Shown here: one piece after another, positions 52,356 to 62,253 of the stretch
Position numbering within the stretch: the stretch's first letter is position 1
Layout of the letters: each line of letters opens with the position of its first letter
Assembly (NCBI GenBank): GCA_021734835.1
Contig: JAIPIH010000003.1
Location: 62,001 to 126,000, forward strand
Direction: 5' to 3'
From: Candidatus Cloacimonadota bacterium
GTDB lineage: Bacteria; Cloacimonadota; Cloacimonadia; Cloacimonadales; TCS61
Length of the DNA stretch: 64,000 bases
Notes under the pieces: generated by a model
Databases searched by the model: none
The model's input: the letters and a program-made list of their open reading frames with translations, nothing else
Told to the model about the DNA's origin: nothing
Made by a program: the position numbers and the translations under genes

Positions 52356-53978
52356 ATGAAAAAAATAATAATGCTGATCATGATCATATTGATATTGCTG
52401 ATAACCGGCTGTTCTATGCCAAATGATTTTGGTTTACCAATCTGGACGGTTCCTGTAAGTTTGGTTATTTTAAACGATACATTTGATGCCGAAGTAATTG
52501 CCCAGGAAGTTGGATCATTTCAAGCTAATGGCGATACTTTGCAATTTTTCGAGGAAGTTTCCGAAACACGATATCTGGGAAATCTTGATATCGAGGATAC
52601 AAGTATTTATAGCAAAACATATTCACTTGGAGAATTTGCTCCGCCTGAAGTTACCCAATTTGAGGGGCAGCCTGTTAACGTATTACCAGGTTATCCCAAT
52701 TTAACAATACCCTTTGAGATTACAAAAGATTTTGATCCATTTACCGAGTTTGAGCAAATCAAATTTGCCAGTGGAAATCTCAATATAACAATTACGAATA
52801 ATACTGTTTTTTGGTTAGGGAATGCACCGGAAGGCTTACCTTTAACGGTTCAGGTACTTAATTCTGCTGGTGAACTGTTATTAGAGGAAGAGATATTTGA
52901 AAATATAGCTCCCGAGGGCGGTTCTGCAACTGGTGTCATCAGTCTGGCGGACAGTATAATCAGTAATGATATTACGATCAAGTTGTTAGGTGAAGGTGAT
53001 ATAACAGATAACGAATCTGCTATAATCGACACGACTGCGAGCGGGCAGCTGGACGTACAAATTACCGAGATTCAAGCCGAATATGTTATCAATGCACAAA
53101 TCCCATCACAATCTCTGGATACGATCGCAGGCTACAAGGACATCGATCTATTACACCCGGAAATTGTAGAAGAGGATAGTTTTATGTTCACAGGTAACAG
53201 TTCAATAATTTTTACAATTGAATCACTTATACCTGTATTAACATCTTTTGAACTAGTTGCTAAACGCGGCTCAAATGAAGTTCTTTTAGAACACAATGAT
53301 GGTGATCCCATATTTTTAGAGGTTGAAGAAGGTATAAGTGAAATTGTATTTTCTTCGGATGAGTACAATATCAACAGTATGATGCGAATTTTACCGGATG
53401 GATTTGATTATTCTTTAGAGCCATTTATCGGTAATGGAACAGTGATACCGTATCTCTCTTTTGAAGATTCACTTACCATAGATTTTAAGATAGTGGCAGA
53501 CCTTCAGATAGAAACTTTTGAAGAGGATGGTATTTGGATAATTCCGCTTGAGAATGGTGATGTCAAAGTAGAAACTCAAAATACTCAAGATTTTAGTGAG
53601 AATCTTTATAATGCCTTCGATTCCGGGAAAATAGTCTTCAAATATTGGAATAGAACTGGTATGGAAATAGGTTTAGATCTTCTGGTTTCAGATGATAGCA
53701 CTAATGTCTATGACCAAATATTTAATTTTGAAAATCCTGATACCACTATGGTTGAAATGTTCAGAGTACCACTTTTAGAGGAAACAGGGGGAGATTATTT
53801 TAACTCGTTTGAACTAAATGTAAGTCAATCAGATCTGAATTATTTCCTTAGTGACTCCGTATTTATTATACCAAGGATTCATATTTACAGCAATGGAGAA
53901 AATCCTTGGAATGCCGGTCTGAAAGTGCAAGCTGAAGTTGTTATTGATATAAAGGTCAGTGATGATCTATTTAATTAA
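52356..53978 (+). CDS. lipoprotein of unknown function
   Basis: The 540-residue protein has a signal sequence ending in the lipobox LITGC (Cys19), so it is a lipoprotein. The rest is acidic, rich in Asp, Glu, Ile and Phe, and looks like repeated beta-strands (for example GNLNITITNNTVFWLG, VKVETQNTQDF). I recognise no named family. GGAGGAAAT precedes the ATG. It is followed 25 bases later by an outer-membrane barrel gene, so the two may act together at the outer membrane. Confidence 0.75.
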   Translation: MKKIIMLIMIILILLITGCSMPNDFGLPIWTVPVSLVILNDTFDAEVIAQEVGSFQANGDTLQFFEEVSETRYLGNLDIEDTSIYSKTYSLGEFAPPEVTQFEGQPVNVLPGYPNLTIPFEITKDFDPFTEFEQIKFASGNLNITITNNTVFWLGNAPEGLPLTVQVLNSAGELLLEEEIFENIAPEGGSATGVISLADSIISNDITIKLLGEGDITDNESAIIDTTASGQLDVQITEIQAEYVINAQIPSQSLDTIAGYKDIDLLHPEIVEEDSFMFTGNSSIIFTIESLIPVLTSFELVAKRGSNEVLLEHNDGDPIFLEVEEGISEIVFSSDEYNINSMMRILPDGFDYSLEPFIGNGTVIPYLSFEDSLTIDFKIVADLQIETFEEDGIWIIPLENGDVKVETQNTQDFSENLYNAFDSGKIVFKYWNRTGMEIGLDLLVSDDSTNVYDQIFNFENPDTTMVEMFRVPLLEETGGDYFNSFELNVSQSDLNYFLSDSVFIIPRIHIYSNGENPWNAGLKVQAEVVIDIKVSDDLFN

Positions 53979-54003
53979 AAATTAAAAAGATAGGAAGATT
54001 TTT

Positions 54004-55230
54004 ATGAAGAAATTATTCACATTAATGGTACTTTTGACAATTAGTATCACATTATTTGGAAACTTTGATTTTTTTCCGGGAAATCCAGCTAACAATGCAA
54101 ATAGAAATTATTCTAAGATCTACATTCCTTTTTCTGCTTATAATATCAATATTAACAACTCAATACTAAGATTAGAAGACCTGATGATGTTCGAAAAAGG
54201 GCATGAATTAACAGATAATGAAAAAGAGATTTTAACATCAAATGATTTAATTTTAGACTTTAATACCAATCTGTATATCTTAAATTTTGGTCATCAAAAT
54301 TGGAATTTTGAATTTAGTGTAAAAACTTATGGGGATGTTGAAATTCTAGATCAAATGTATTCTAATCTTGTTATTTATGGAAACGATACTGATAGACCTT
54401 ACATAAGTCATACAGGAATTAGAAGTAAAGTATTCTCGTTCTGGAGAGGAACCTTAAATTATGCTTATCCGAAGGGAGTTTATTTAGGTATGATACCTGG
54501 TTTATTTCCAGAAGAGAAGGCCAGTTCATTTGTAGAATATTTACGTGATATGACACTTTTTATAGGGGTAAACATCAATCTTGATTATTCCATGAATTAT
54601 GCCGTTATTGATGAAAGTTTACAAGAGTTCGGATCTATGGTGGACAGTTTGCATTATTATTATAAAGCACAATTTAAATATACTGATGAACATTCCGTCG
54701 GGAGATTGTCACCTTCGTTCGGATTAGGCTTAAAGGCCAAGATATTTAATGGGAACTTTCACGCTCAGATCGATGATGTGTTTATGCAACTTAATTACAG
54801 GAACTTAGCCGGTGGGTGGCATGAGAGATATTATAGAAACGATCTGTTATTTTTTGATGAAGATTATGAAGCGATCGATGAGACATTTGCTGAAGATGAC
54901 AGTACGCGTGTCCAATCCCGTTCTGTTAAATTTAATCCTTCTTTAAGTTTAGGCTTTGACTATGCGATCACTAATGACTTTGAAGTTATGGCTAAATACA
55001 TTAATAACAATCATTCTCATAAAAATGGTCCTTCTATTGGAGCAGGATATCAGTGGAGATGGTTGCCAATACAGGCTGTAATTGGATATGATAAAAATGT
55101 TTTCTATGATTTCAGAACCGGATTGATCTTTAATAATTTTGAATTGCAGACAGGAATTACTTTCTATCATGGATTTTTCCGATATGGAAAAGGTTTCGGA
55201 CTTAATTCAGCCATGAGCATCAAATTCTAG
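54004..55230 (+). CDS. outer-membrane beta-barrel protein, DUF5723-like
   Basis: The 408-residue protein has a signal peptide (MKKLFTLMVLLTISITLFG) and many alternating strands (NWNFEFSVKTYGDVEI, FKYTDEHSVGRLSPSFGLGLKAKIF, FEVMAKYINN). It ends in Phe (SAMSIKF), the signal for BAM-mediated insertion. The layout resembles FCB-group barrel proteins of the DUF5723 type, a tentative match. It probably forms a unit with the preceding lipoprotein. Confidence 0.75.
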   Translation: MKKLFTLMVLLTISITLFGNFDFFPGNPANNANRNYSKIYIPFSAYNININNSILRLEDLMMFEKGHELTDNEKEILTSNDLILDFNTNLYILNFGHQNWNFEFSVKTYGDVEILDQMYSNLVIYGNDTDRPYISHTGIRSKVFSFWRGTLNYAYPKGVYLGMIPGLFPEEKASSFVEYLRDMTLFIGVNINLDYSMNYAVIDESLQEFGSMVDSLHYYYKAQFKYTDEHSVGRLSPSFGLGLKAKIFNGNFHAQIDDVFMQLNYRNLAGGWHERYYRNDLLFFDEDYEAIDETFAEDDSTRVQSRSVKFNPSLSLGFDYAITNDFEVMAKYINNNHSHKNGPSIGAGYQWRWLPIQAVIGYDKNVFYDFRTGLIFNNFELQTGITFYHGFFRYGKGFGLNSAMSIKF

Positions 55231-55248
55231 ATAGGCAGGATTGTCTTC

Positions 55249-57237
55249 TTATAATAGTCCCCATCTTTTTCTTAGGAAAAGTTCTAAGCAAAAGGTGATC
55301 AGGAAAATTGTAATGATATACCATTTCAAATAAATAGGAAATTCAAAAGTTTGTTTGACGGCATTATGTTTTGCCTGTGGTAGATTGAGTTCAGAGAAAT
55401 CTTTTAATAACTTACCATTTGTTACATTTGATATATAAGACAGTAATGCCACATTTATCCCATAATCTCTTGCTTCAGGAGAATTTTCCATGATGATGAA
55501 TTCACCCTCTGATTGAGACCCTGAAAGATTATCAGTAATTACGTATTTGAATTGACCCGGGATTAACTCAGATATCTCTGCTACAAATTTATTATCTTTA
55601 AACAACATGAAACTATCAAACACTAATTTGCCTTGATCGTCAGTAACTGAAACTTTTGCATTTAAATTTGTTACTGGTGTTAGTTTTTCGTCAAAGGCAT
55701 AGAGATCAATCTCAACATTTTCATTGAGAAAAAGTGAATTTTTGTTCAGAGTAGAGTAAAAACGTTTGGTTTCGGGTTGTCCTAACCAAGATAAAATATT
55801 GAGTAAAAACTCGTTGTAAACATTACTTTTTTCCCATAATTTCCATTTCCATAGATCATGGAAAACGAAGTTAATAACCTTTCCTCTAGCAACATTATGG
55901 AAAACAATCGCCGGGGTTCTTTCCTTGTTAAAAATTGATAATATCTCCGAATCAATTTTAGATCTTACAAAATAGCCAGTAACTGGAGGTATATTATTCA
56001 TAACCGGATCACCAAAAGCTGGGAATGTGTTATATTTTTTACTTTCTTCAGTAAATGAAATTGTTGATCGAAAACCAAACTCTATCCCAAGATCAATTAT
56101 TGCAGAAACATCTGCTAGTTGGGCGAGAGGTTTACCTATCATCAGCATACCACCCCCGTTTTCCACAAATTTATTGATCAAATTTATCTCTATGCTAGAA
56201 AATGATAAATTATCATTATTGATCAAGACAAGGGTGTTAACATCATTTATCTCTGCTTCCAAAGATACTTCAGATATTCCATCCATTAATTCATCTTTTT
56301 TCAATAAAAATTTACTTTGCCAGTGCTGATCCTCGAAGATAGCATCACTGATGAATTTTATATCCCAATCAAGGATGTCTGAGATCATCAAACATTTTGA
56401 ACGATCATTTTTTACATTGATGGCACCAGTAATTTGATTATTATCCATATTGATTTCTATAGAATCTGATATCACTTTAATTTCGAACTGTTTAAAACCT
56501 ACCTCAGCAAACGAGATATTAAAATCTAAATTAAAGAAGTTAATCCGGGAAAAATCAACAGTTTTTGCCTCTACAATTATATCATTTGCTATAAATTTCA
56601 CAATTGCTTTACCCGCATAATTATGAGATAAAACGTCGACTTTAACAGGAGTTGATTCATTTTTGTAAGCTGTGTTGTTATGCCTGATGTTAGAAATGCT
56701 TAAGTCACTTTTGTTGATCGGGAATAGCGGGGTAAAAGTATAAACCGGAATATTAGAATTTTCGATTACATCCAGATTTTTATCATTAAACCAGCCGTCA
56801 GAAAATAACAAAATCCCTTTTACATAGGTGGGTTCCACTCTTTCAAAAACTTGTTTAAATGTAGCATTTAATAGTGTTTTATTACGTTTGCCATCAATGC
56901 CGTCCGCAAATTGAAATTTGCTGAACTGATAGCCGTTTGAAGCTAATGTTTTTTCTGCTGTATTGATCAATTTAGCAAAAATTTCTGATTTTGTATTATG
57001 AAGTCCCTTTTGCTCCATACTTTCGGAATTATCTGAGAGAATAATGAATGTAGGTTTTTTTATTTTACTTTTAACAAAATATACAATTGGATTCAAAAGT
57101 AATATTAATAAAATAATTATCGAGATTGATCGCAAAATTATCAAAAGCAATTTCTTACGTTTGTCGATAACCGGAACTGTATTTTTATAGAATAAAATAA
57201 TCAAAAGAATAAAAACTATTGATAATAAAAATATCAT
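55249..57237 (-). CDS. membrane protein with von Willebrand A-like domain
   Basis: The 662-residue protein has two N-terminal helices (about 2-18 and 28-50). A vWA-like domain (about 68-185) has a MIDAS-like FIILSDNSESM (D-x-S-x-S is present as DNSES) and VKGILLFSDGWFND. A long periplasmic part with Ig-like and glutamine-amidotransferase-like folds follows, then a C-terminal helix (about 637-655). This is the BatA-like, exported-regulator type seen in FCB bacteria. It ends the fatty-acid/rnc gene string, two bases after the radical SAM stop. Function unknown. Confidence 0.72.
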   Translation of the reverse strand: MIFLLSIVFILLIILFYKNTVPVIDKRKKLLLIILRSISIIILLILLLNPIVYFVKSKIKKPTFIILSDNSESMEQKGLHNTKSEIFAKLINTAEKTLASNGYQFSKFQFADGIDGKRNKTLLNATFKQVFERVEPTYVKGILLFSDGWFNDKNLDVIENSNIPVYTFTPLFPINKSDLSISNIRHNNTAYKNESTPVKVDVLSHNYAGKAIVKFIANDIIVEAKTVDFSRINFFNLDFNISFAEVGFKQFEIKVISDSIEINMDNNQITGAINVKNDRSKCLMISDILDWDIKFISDAIFEDQHWQSKFLLKKDELMDGISEVSLEAEINDVNTLVLINNDNLSFSSIEINLINKFVENGGGMLMIGKPLAQLADVSAIIDLGIEFGFRSTISFTEESKKYNTFPAFGDPVMNNIPPVTGYFVRSKIDSEILSIFNKERTPAIVFHNVARGKVINFVFHDLWKWKLWEKSNVYNEFLLNILSWLGQPETKRFYSTLNKNSLFLNENVEIDLYAFDEKLTPVTNLNAKVSVTDDQGKLVFDSFMLFKDNKFVAEISELIPGQFKYVITDNLSGSQSEGEFIIMENSPEARDYGINVALLSYISNVTNGKLLKDFSELNLPQAKHNAVKQTFEFPIYLKWYIITIFLITFCLELFLRKRWGLL

Positions 57238-57239
57238 AC

Positions 57240-58223
57240 TTACCAGATATACTCGGGCTTTTTGTTTGTGAAATAATAGTTTCCTTTCTCAATTGCCTTG
57301 TTAACTCTAATGCCTAATTGAGCTGTATCAGTTTTAGTTTTAATTTCCTTCATCATTTTTGAATCAAATCCTTTAAATAATGAAATATCTAAAGGAGAAA
57401 TTTCTAATGTTTTTTTTTCAAAATTCTTTAGTATTTCATTTTTCAAGATCTCTGCCCTAACTAACTCCCCAAAAGATTGATGATAAGGTCCAGCAATTAC
57501 AGAAGATCTATTAATGTCAGAATGTAATCCTACTTTTATGATCTTTAGCCTTTCCTTTTCAAAAGCGCCTATCATTTTAGTAACTATTGCTATTGATTCA
57601 GCTAAGGATGATGGTCGATATTTACCGGATCTATACCATTTTTCTAAGATCGTATTTTTCAAAACGATCGTTGGATAAATTCTGATAAAATCAGGATTAA
57701 GTTTTATTGTTTCCTGAATAGATCTTTCCAAGGATTTACCATTGAAACCTGGTAGCCCCGGCATCAATTGAATTCCCAGGAGGAAACCATATTTTTTGAT
57801 CAGAAGGCAGGAATCAATAGCTTGTTGTGAAGTGTATCCTCTCTTGGTAGCTTTCAATACGTCATCATCAAAACTCTGTATCCCCAGCTCTATTGTTCGG
57901 ATATTGTTAGTTCTGCAATTATCTAAGATCTCTTGATCAATTGAATCAGGTCTGGTGGATATTCTTATACCATTGAATTTTCCTCGATATATATTTACGG
58001 TATTGAGATATTTTTGTTGCAATTCATCTTTGACATTAGTGAATGTACCGCCAAAAAAGGCAATTTCTTTTTCATCTGAAATATTATAATCACAAAATTT
58101 TTTTACATCTTTTAACACAAGATCAACGGGTGGATTTTCGACATTTGTAATTGCTTTTTGATCACAATAAACGCAATTATAATTACAGCCAAGATGAGGT
58201 AAAAAAAGTGGAAAGATCTTCAT
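57240..58223 (-). CDS. radical SAM protein, Elp3/HemN-like
   Basis: The 327-residue enzyme carries the [4Fe-4S] motif CNYNCVYC (Cys13, Cys17, Cys20), GGTFTN, and the radical SAM segments RISTRPDSI, ELGIQSFDDDVLK and LMPGLPG. This is the Elp3-type radical SAM domain without the acetyltransferase part. The family often sits next to rnc, as here (15 bases downstream). The substrate is unknown; tRNA modification is a guess from the Elp3 link. Confidence 0.85.
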   Translation of the reverse strand: MKIFPLFLPHLGCNYNCVYCDQKAITNVENPPVDLVLKDVKKFCDYNISDEKEIAFFGGTFTNVKDELQQKYLNTVNIYRGKFNGIRISTRPDSIDQEILDNCRTNNIRTIELGIQSFDDDVLKATKRGYTSQQAIDSCLLIKKYGFLLGIQLMPGLPGFNGKSLERSIQETIKLNPDFIRIYPTIVLKNTILEKWYRSGKYRPSSLAESIAIVTKMIGAFEKERLKIIKVGLHSDINRSSVIAGPYHQSFGELVRAEILKNEILKNFEKKTLEISPLDISLFKGFDSKMMKEIKTKTDTAQLGIRVNKAIEKGNYYFTNKKPEYIW

Positions 58224-58238
58224 CCTGATCCTGTCTTA

Positions 58239-58970
58239 TTACAGTCCCAGCTTATTACATGCTTTTTTTGCTGCATCTTGTTGAGCTGCTTTCTTATTCG
58301 GACCTTTACCTAAGCCATAGATTTGATCATCAATCTTTACTTGTATTGTAAATACTTTTTCATGTGCAGGACCTTCAGATTTCAGTATATAATAATCAGG
58401 AGTAGAATGAAAATCAACTTGAGTAAATTCCTGTAATTTACTCTTATAATCGACAAGATGACCCTTTTCTAAATAATTAGTAGCTTCTTTCATAATGAAT
58501 TCTATTATAAAAATTCTAACATTTGTGATATTGCCGTCAAGGTAAATTGCACAGATCAACGATTCCATGGTATTTGAAAGGATAGAATTCATACCACCTT
58601 TCCCAATTGATTCAATATTGAAAATGATATATTCTTTAAGCTGTATTTTTGCTGCACAAAGTGCTAGCATTTTCCTGGATACAATTTTTGATTTTAGTTT
58701 GGATAGCTTTCCTTCAGTAAAATCAGGATAATCTTGAAATAATTCTTCTGCAACTACTAAACCTAAGATTGAATCTCCTAAGAATTCCATGCGCTCAAAT
58801 GCTGAGCTTAATTCCTTGGCTTGTTCCCGGGATGTATGAGTTAAAGCGGCTAATAATAAGTTGACATTTTTAAAATGATATCCGATAATATTTTGGAATT
58901 CGCCGATTTCTGAATGCTCAGTACCTGAATGTGTGATTTGTGAGATTAGTGATTTTATTAAATTTTTCAA
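58239..58970 (-). CDS. rnc: ribonuclease III
   Basis: The 243-residue enzyme has the signature ERMEFLGDSILGLV (about 60-73), the downstream acidic metal ligand region SNTMESLICAIYLD, and a C-terminal double-stranded-RNA-binding domain (about 168-240; GLGKGPNKKAAQQDAAKKA). It processes rRNA precursors and structured mRNAs. It follows fabF, the common fab-acpP-fabF-rnc order. Confidence 0.95.
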   Translation of the reverse strand: MKNLIKSLISQITHSGTEHSEIGEFQNIIGYHFKNVNLLLAALTHTSREQAKELSSAFERMEFLGDSILGLVVAEELFQDYPDFTEGKLSKLKSKIVSRKMLALCAAKIQLKEYIIFNIESIGKGGMNSILSNTMESLICAIYLDGNITNVRIFIIEFIMKEATNYLEKGHLVDYKSKLQEFTQVDFHSTPDYYILKSEGPAHEKVFTIQVKIDDQIYGLGKGPNKKAAQQDAAKKACNKLGL

Positions 58971-59004
58971 ATTTAAATATTATCGCTTGAAATAGCGATT
59001 AGAG

Positions 59005-60249
59005 TTAGTTAAATTTTTTAAAAATTACAACTCCGTTATGACCACCGAAACCAAGTGAATTACTCAAAGCATAATTGACATTTTTTTTAATTGCAGTATT
59101 AGGAATATAATCAAGATCACATTCAGGATCAGGATTTTCATAGTTGACAGTGGGATGTAGGCGGCTAGTTTGAATAGATTTACAACAAACAATTGCTTCA
59201 ATACCTGCTGCTGCTCCTAATGTATGTCCCATCATAGATTTTGTGGAGTTGATCTTAACCTTATAAGCGTAATCACCAAAAACAGATTTGATTGCTTTAG
59301 TTTCAGTAGGATCATTTAATGGGGTGGAAGTACCATGAGCATTTATATAATCAATATCCTCCGGTTTTATTGCAGCATCTTGAATAGCAGTATGTAAAGC
59401 AAGTGCGCCACCTTCTCCGTCCTCTGAAGGGGCAGTGATATGATAAGCATCACAGGATGCACCATAACCTACCAGCTCCGCATAGATCTTTGCACCACGT
59501 TTAATTGCGTGTTCCAATTCTTCTAAAACTATAATTCCGGCACCTTCAGCCATAATGAAGCCATCTCGATCTCTCTCAAAAGGCCGGCAGGCTTTTTGTG
59601 GTTCATCGTTGCGGGTAGACAGAGCTTTCATTGAACAAAAACCAGCTACTGCTAAAGGTGTAACAGAACCTTCAGCACCACCAGCGATCATGATGTCTGC
59701 ATCACCATATTGAATAGATCTGAATGCCGTTCCAATAGCATGATTAGCGGAAGCACAGGCCGAAGAAATATTAAAATTAAGAGACTTTAGTTGAAACTCT
59801 ATTGCAATCTCAGCAGAAGCGATATTTGAAATCATCTTAGGAATAAAGAACGGACTGATCCTTTTTGGTCCTTTAGTTGCCATTTTATAAGCCTCAGTTT
59901 CAAATGTGAGCATTCCACCAATACCGGAAGATACAATTACTCCGGCTCTATTATGATCAAAATTATTTTCCTCTAGAGCTGCATCTTTAATTGCCTCTCT
60001 TGTAGCAATAAGCGCATATTGAGTATAATGATCTATCTTTTTAAGTCTCTTTCTGTCAAAATGATCGTGTGGATTATAATTCTTAATTTCACCTGCAATT
60101 TGGCTCGTATATTCATCAGTTATTTCAAAATTTGTAATGCGATCAATACCAGATTTACCGGCAAGTAAATTATCCCATGTTTCATCCACATTGTGACCTA
60201 CAGCATTGATCATCCCCATTCCAGTAATTACGATTCTTCTTTTTTTCAT
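59005..60249 (-). CDS. fabF: 3-oxoacyl-ACP synthase II
   Basis: I start at 60249 (MKKRRIVITGMG), with GAGG upstream; the longer frame to 60300 adds an unrelated N-terminus. The 414-residue protein has the catalytic triad Cys165 (SSACAS), His305 (NAHGTSTP) and His342 (MMGHTLGAAAG). It elongates acyl-ACP with malonyl-ACP. It lies 63 bases after acpP. Confidence 0.95.
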   Translation of the reverse strand: MKKRRIVITGMGMINAVGHNVDETWDNLLAGKSGIDRITNFEITDEYTSQIAGEIKNYNPHDHFDRKRLKKIDHYTQYALIATREAIKDAALEENNFDHNRAGVIVSSGIGGMLTFETEAYKMATKGPKRISPFFIPKMISNIASAEIAIEFQLKSLNFNISSACASANHAIGTAFRSIQYGDADIMIAGGAEGSVTPLAVAGFCSMKALSTRNDEPQKACRPFERDRDGFIMAEGAGIIVLEELEHAIKRGAKIYAELVGYGASCDAYHITAPSEDGEGGALALHTAIQDAAIKPEDIDYINAHGTSTPLNDPTETKAIKSVFGDYAYKVKINSTKSMMGHTLGAAAGIEAIVCCKSIQTSRLHPTVNYENPDPECDLDYIPNTAIKKNVNYALSNSLGFGGHNGVVIFKKFN

Positions 60250-60312
60250 ATTAACCTCAAAGCAGATATTAAGATGGTGGGGTTGTAAAAAGAACCCCAC
60301 CGTATTGAAAGC

Positions 60313-60546
60313 TTATTTTAATTTTTTCTCAAGATATTCTATTGCTTTACCAACAGTAGTGAGTTTCTCAGCTTCTTCATCATTAATATCAATGTCAAAT
60401 TCTTCTTCAAACTTCATGATCAACTCAACAGTATCTAGAGAATCAGCTCCTAGATCTTCAATGAAACTGGCGTCAAGAATTACTTCACTTTCTTCAACTC
60501 CAAGTTCCTCAACAATGATTTCAGTTACTTTTGACTTAATGTCCAT
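60313..60546 (-). CDS. acpP: acyl carrier protein
   Basis: The 77-residue acidic helical protein has the phosphopantetheine site Ser36 in [12 protein letters not shown]. It carries growing acyl chains. GGAGG precedes the ATG. It lies between fabG and fabF as usual. Confidence 0.97.
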   Translation of the reverse strand: MDIKSKVTEIIVEELGVEESEVILDASFIEDLGADSLDTVELIMKFEEEFDIDINDEEAEKLTTVGKAIEYLEKKLK

Positions 60547-60564
60547 TATTTCCTCCTTATATTA

Positions 60565-61308
60565 CTACATTATCAAGCCACCATCCACTTGGATGGTCTG
60601 GCCAGTTATATAACTAGCATCATCAGACACTAGAAATAAACAAAGATTTGCAACATCGTCAGCTGACCCCATTCGTGATAGTGGAATTGCAGCTGTATAA
60701 TTGTCAACTACTTCTTGAGATAAATTTTCAGTCATTTCAGTTTGAATAAAACCTGGCGCGATAGCATTTACCCGGATGTTTCTGGAGGCGAATTCTTTGG
60801 CAGATGATTTTGTAAAAGCTATTATTCCACCCTTTGAAGCAGCATAATTAGCCTGTCCTGCATTTCCCATTAATCCTATTACTGATGCTATGTTCAAAAT
60901 TACTCCTGATCTTTTTTTCATCATAAATCTGCAGATTTTTTGAGTACATATAAAAGTGCCTTTCAGGTTAACATTGATAACTGAATCCCAATCATCTTCC
61001 TTCATTTTCATGATCAGTCCATCCTTGGTTATTCCAGCATTATTAATGAGGATATCGACTGCATCAAATTCTTCATAAATTTCTTTGAAAATAGATGTGA
61101 TCTGTTCCTGATCAGTAACATTAGCAGCGAATCCAATTGCTCTAAATCCTTGATCATCAATTTTTTGAACAGCTAAATCTACCGCCTGCTGATCAAGATC
61201 TATTATAACCGAAGTCGCACCGTTTGTTGCTAACTTCTCCGCAATACTGAATCCAATACCTCTGGCAGAACCAGTTATTATGGCTACCTTATCATTTAAT
61301 TTATTCAT
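60565..61308 (-). CDS. fabG: 3-oxoacyl-ACP reductase
   Basis: The 247-residue short-chain dehydrogenase has the NADP loop TGSARGIG (about 12-19), NNAG (about 89), catalytic Ser, and YAASK (about 155-159), with the C-terminal GQTIQVDGG. It reduces beta-ketoacyl-ACP. Its start overlaps fabD by four bases. Confidence 0.95.
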   Translation of the reverse strand: MNKLNDKVAIITGSARGIGFSIAEKLATNGATSVIIDLDQQAVDLAVQKIDDQGFRAIGFAANVTDQEQITSIFKEIYEEFDAVDILINNAGITKDGLIMKMKEDDWDSVINVNLKGTFICTQKICRFMMKKRSGVILNIASVIGLMGNAGQANYAASKGGIIAFTKSSAKEFASRNIRVNAIAPGFIQTEMTENLSQEVVDNYTAAIPLSRMGSADDVANLCLFLVSDDASYITGQTIQVDGGLIM

Positions 61309-62246
61309 ATATTCTCCAACTCATTTTTTACCGCATCAAAATCTTCAACCGTATCAATGCTTATCACTTTAACATTTCTGTCAATTTTCTTCATCATACC
61401 TGCGAGTACTTTCTTGGGACCAAACTCAATAAAGTTAGTAACGTTATTTTTTATTAGATAATTCATTGAATTTACCCAGAGCACTGAGGAAGTAACCTGT
61501 CTGGCCAGATTATGTTTTATTATTTCAGGATCAGTAACAGGTATGGCATCTACATTAGAGATAACAGGAATGGCAGGTCGGTTAAAGTTAATTTGATCCA
61601 TCTCTTTTTTTAACCATAAAGCAGCTTTTTTAATTAATGGTGAGTGAAAAGGTCCACCTACAACAAGTGGGACTATTCTCTTAGCCCCTTCTTCTTTGGC
61701 TATTTCACAAGCTTTATCAACACCGATTTTAGATCCTGAGATAACTGTTTGTACAGGAGTATTATAATTAGCTGCAATCACAATATCTGTTTTTGAAGCT
61801 ATTTTGCAAATATCTTTGACCCTATCGGGAGTTAAGCCGATAATAGCAGCCATACCAAAAGGTTTTCCCTGATTGGCCTTTATCATGTATTCACCGCGTT
61901 TATGTACTAAATACAATGCATCTCTCAGGGTGAGAGTTCCGTTAGCAACTAAAGCGGAAAATTCACCTAAAGAATGTCCTGCTACAAAATCCGGTTTTAG
62001 ATCAATCCTTTCCAAAGTATATTTCATTGCGATTATGCTATGGAATAAAATTGCCGGTTGAGTGAATTTTGTTTCTTGAAGTATTTCCTCTGGTCCAGTT
62101 GACATTATTTTGAGAAGTTCTGTATCATTCTCTTGATCAAAGTTTATTAGTGTTTCTTTGAATTCGGAATTGGTTTGTATAAGATCCATCGCCATCCCAA
62201 GGTATTGTGCACCCTGTCCGGGGAAAATGAATGCGGTTTTACTCAT
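61305..62246 (-). CDS. fabD: malonyl-CoA:ACP transacylase
   Basis: The 313-residue enzyme has FPGQGAQ at the N-terminus, the nucleophile in GHSLGEFSAL (about Ser93), and GGPFHSPL with the catalytic His (about 202). It loads malonate on ACP. It overlaps fabG by four bases and lies seven bases after fabH. Confidence 0.95.
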   Translation of the reverse strand: MSKTAFIFPGQGAQYLGMAMDLIQTNSEFKETLINFDQENDTELLKIMSTGPEEILQETKFTQPAILFHSIIAMKYTLERIDLKPDFVAGHSLGEFSALVANGTLTLRDALYLVHKRGEYMIKANQGKPFGMAAIIGLTPDRVKDICKIASKTDIVIAANYNTPVQTVISGSKIGVDKACEIAKEEGAKRIVPLVVGGPFHSPLIKKAALWLKKEMDQINFNRPAIPVISNVDAIPVTDPEIIKHNLARQVTSSVLWVNSMNYLIKNNVTNFIEFGPKKVLAGMMKKIDRNVKVISIDTVEDFDAVKNELENI

Positions 62247-62253
62247 ATTATCT

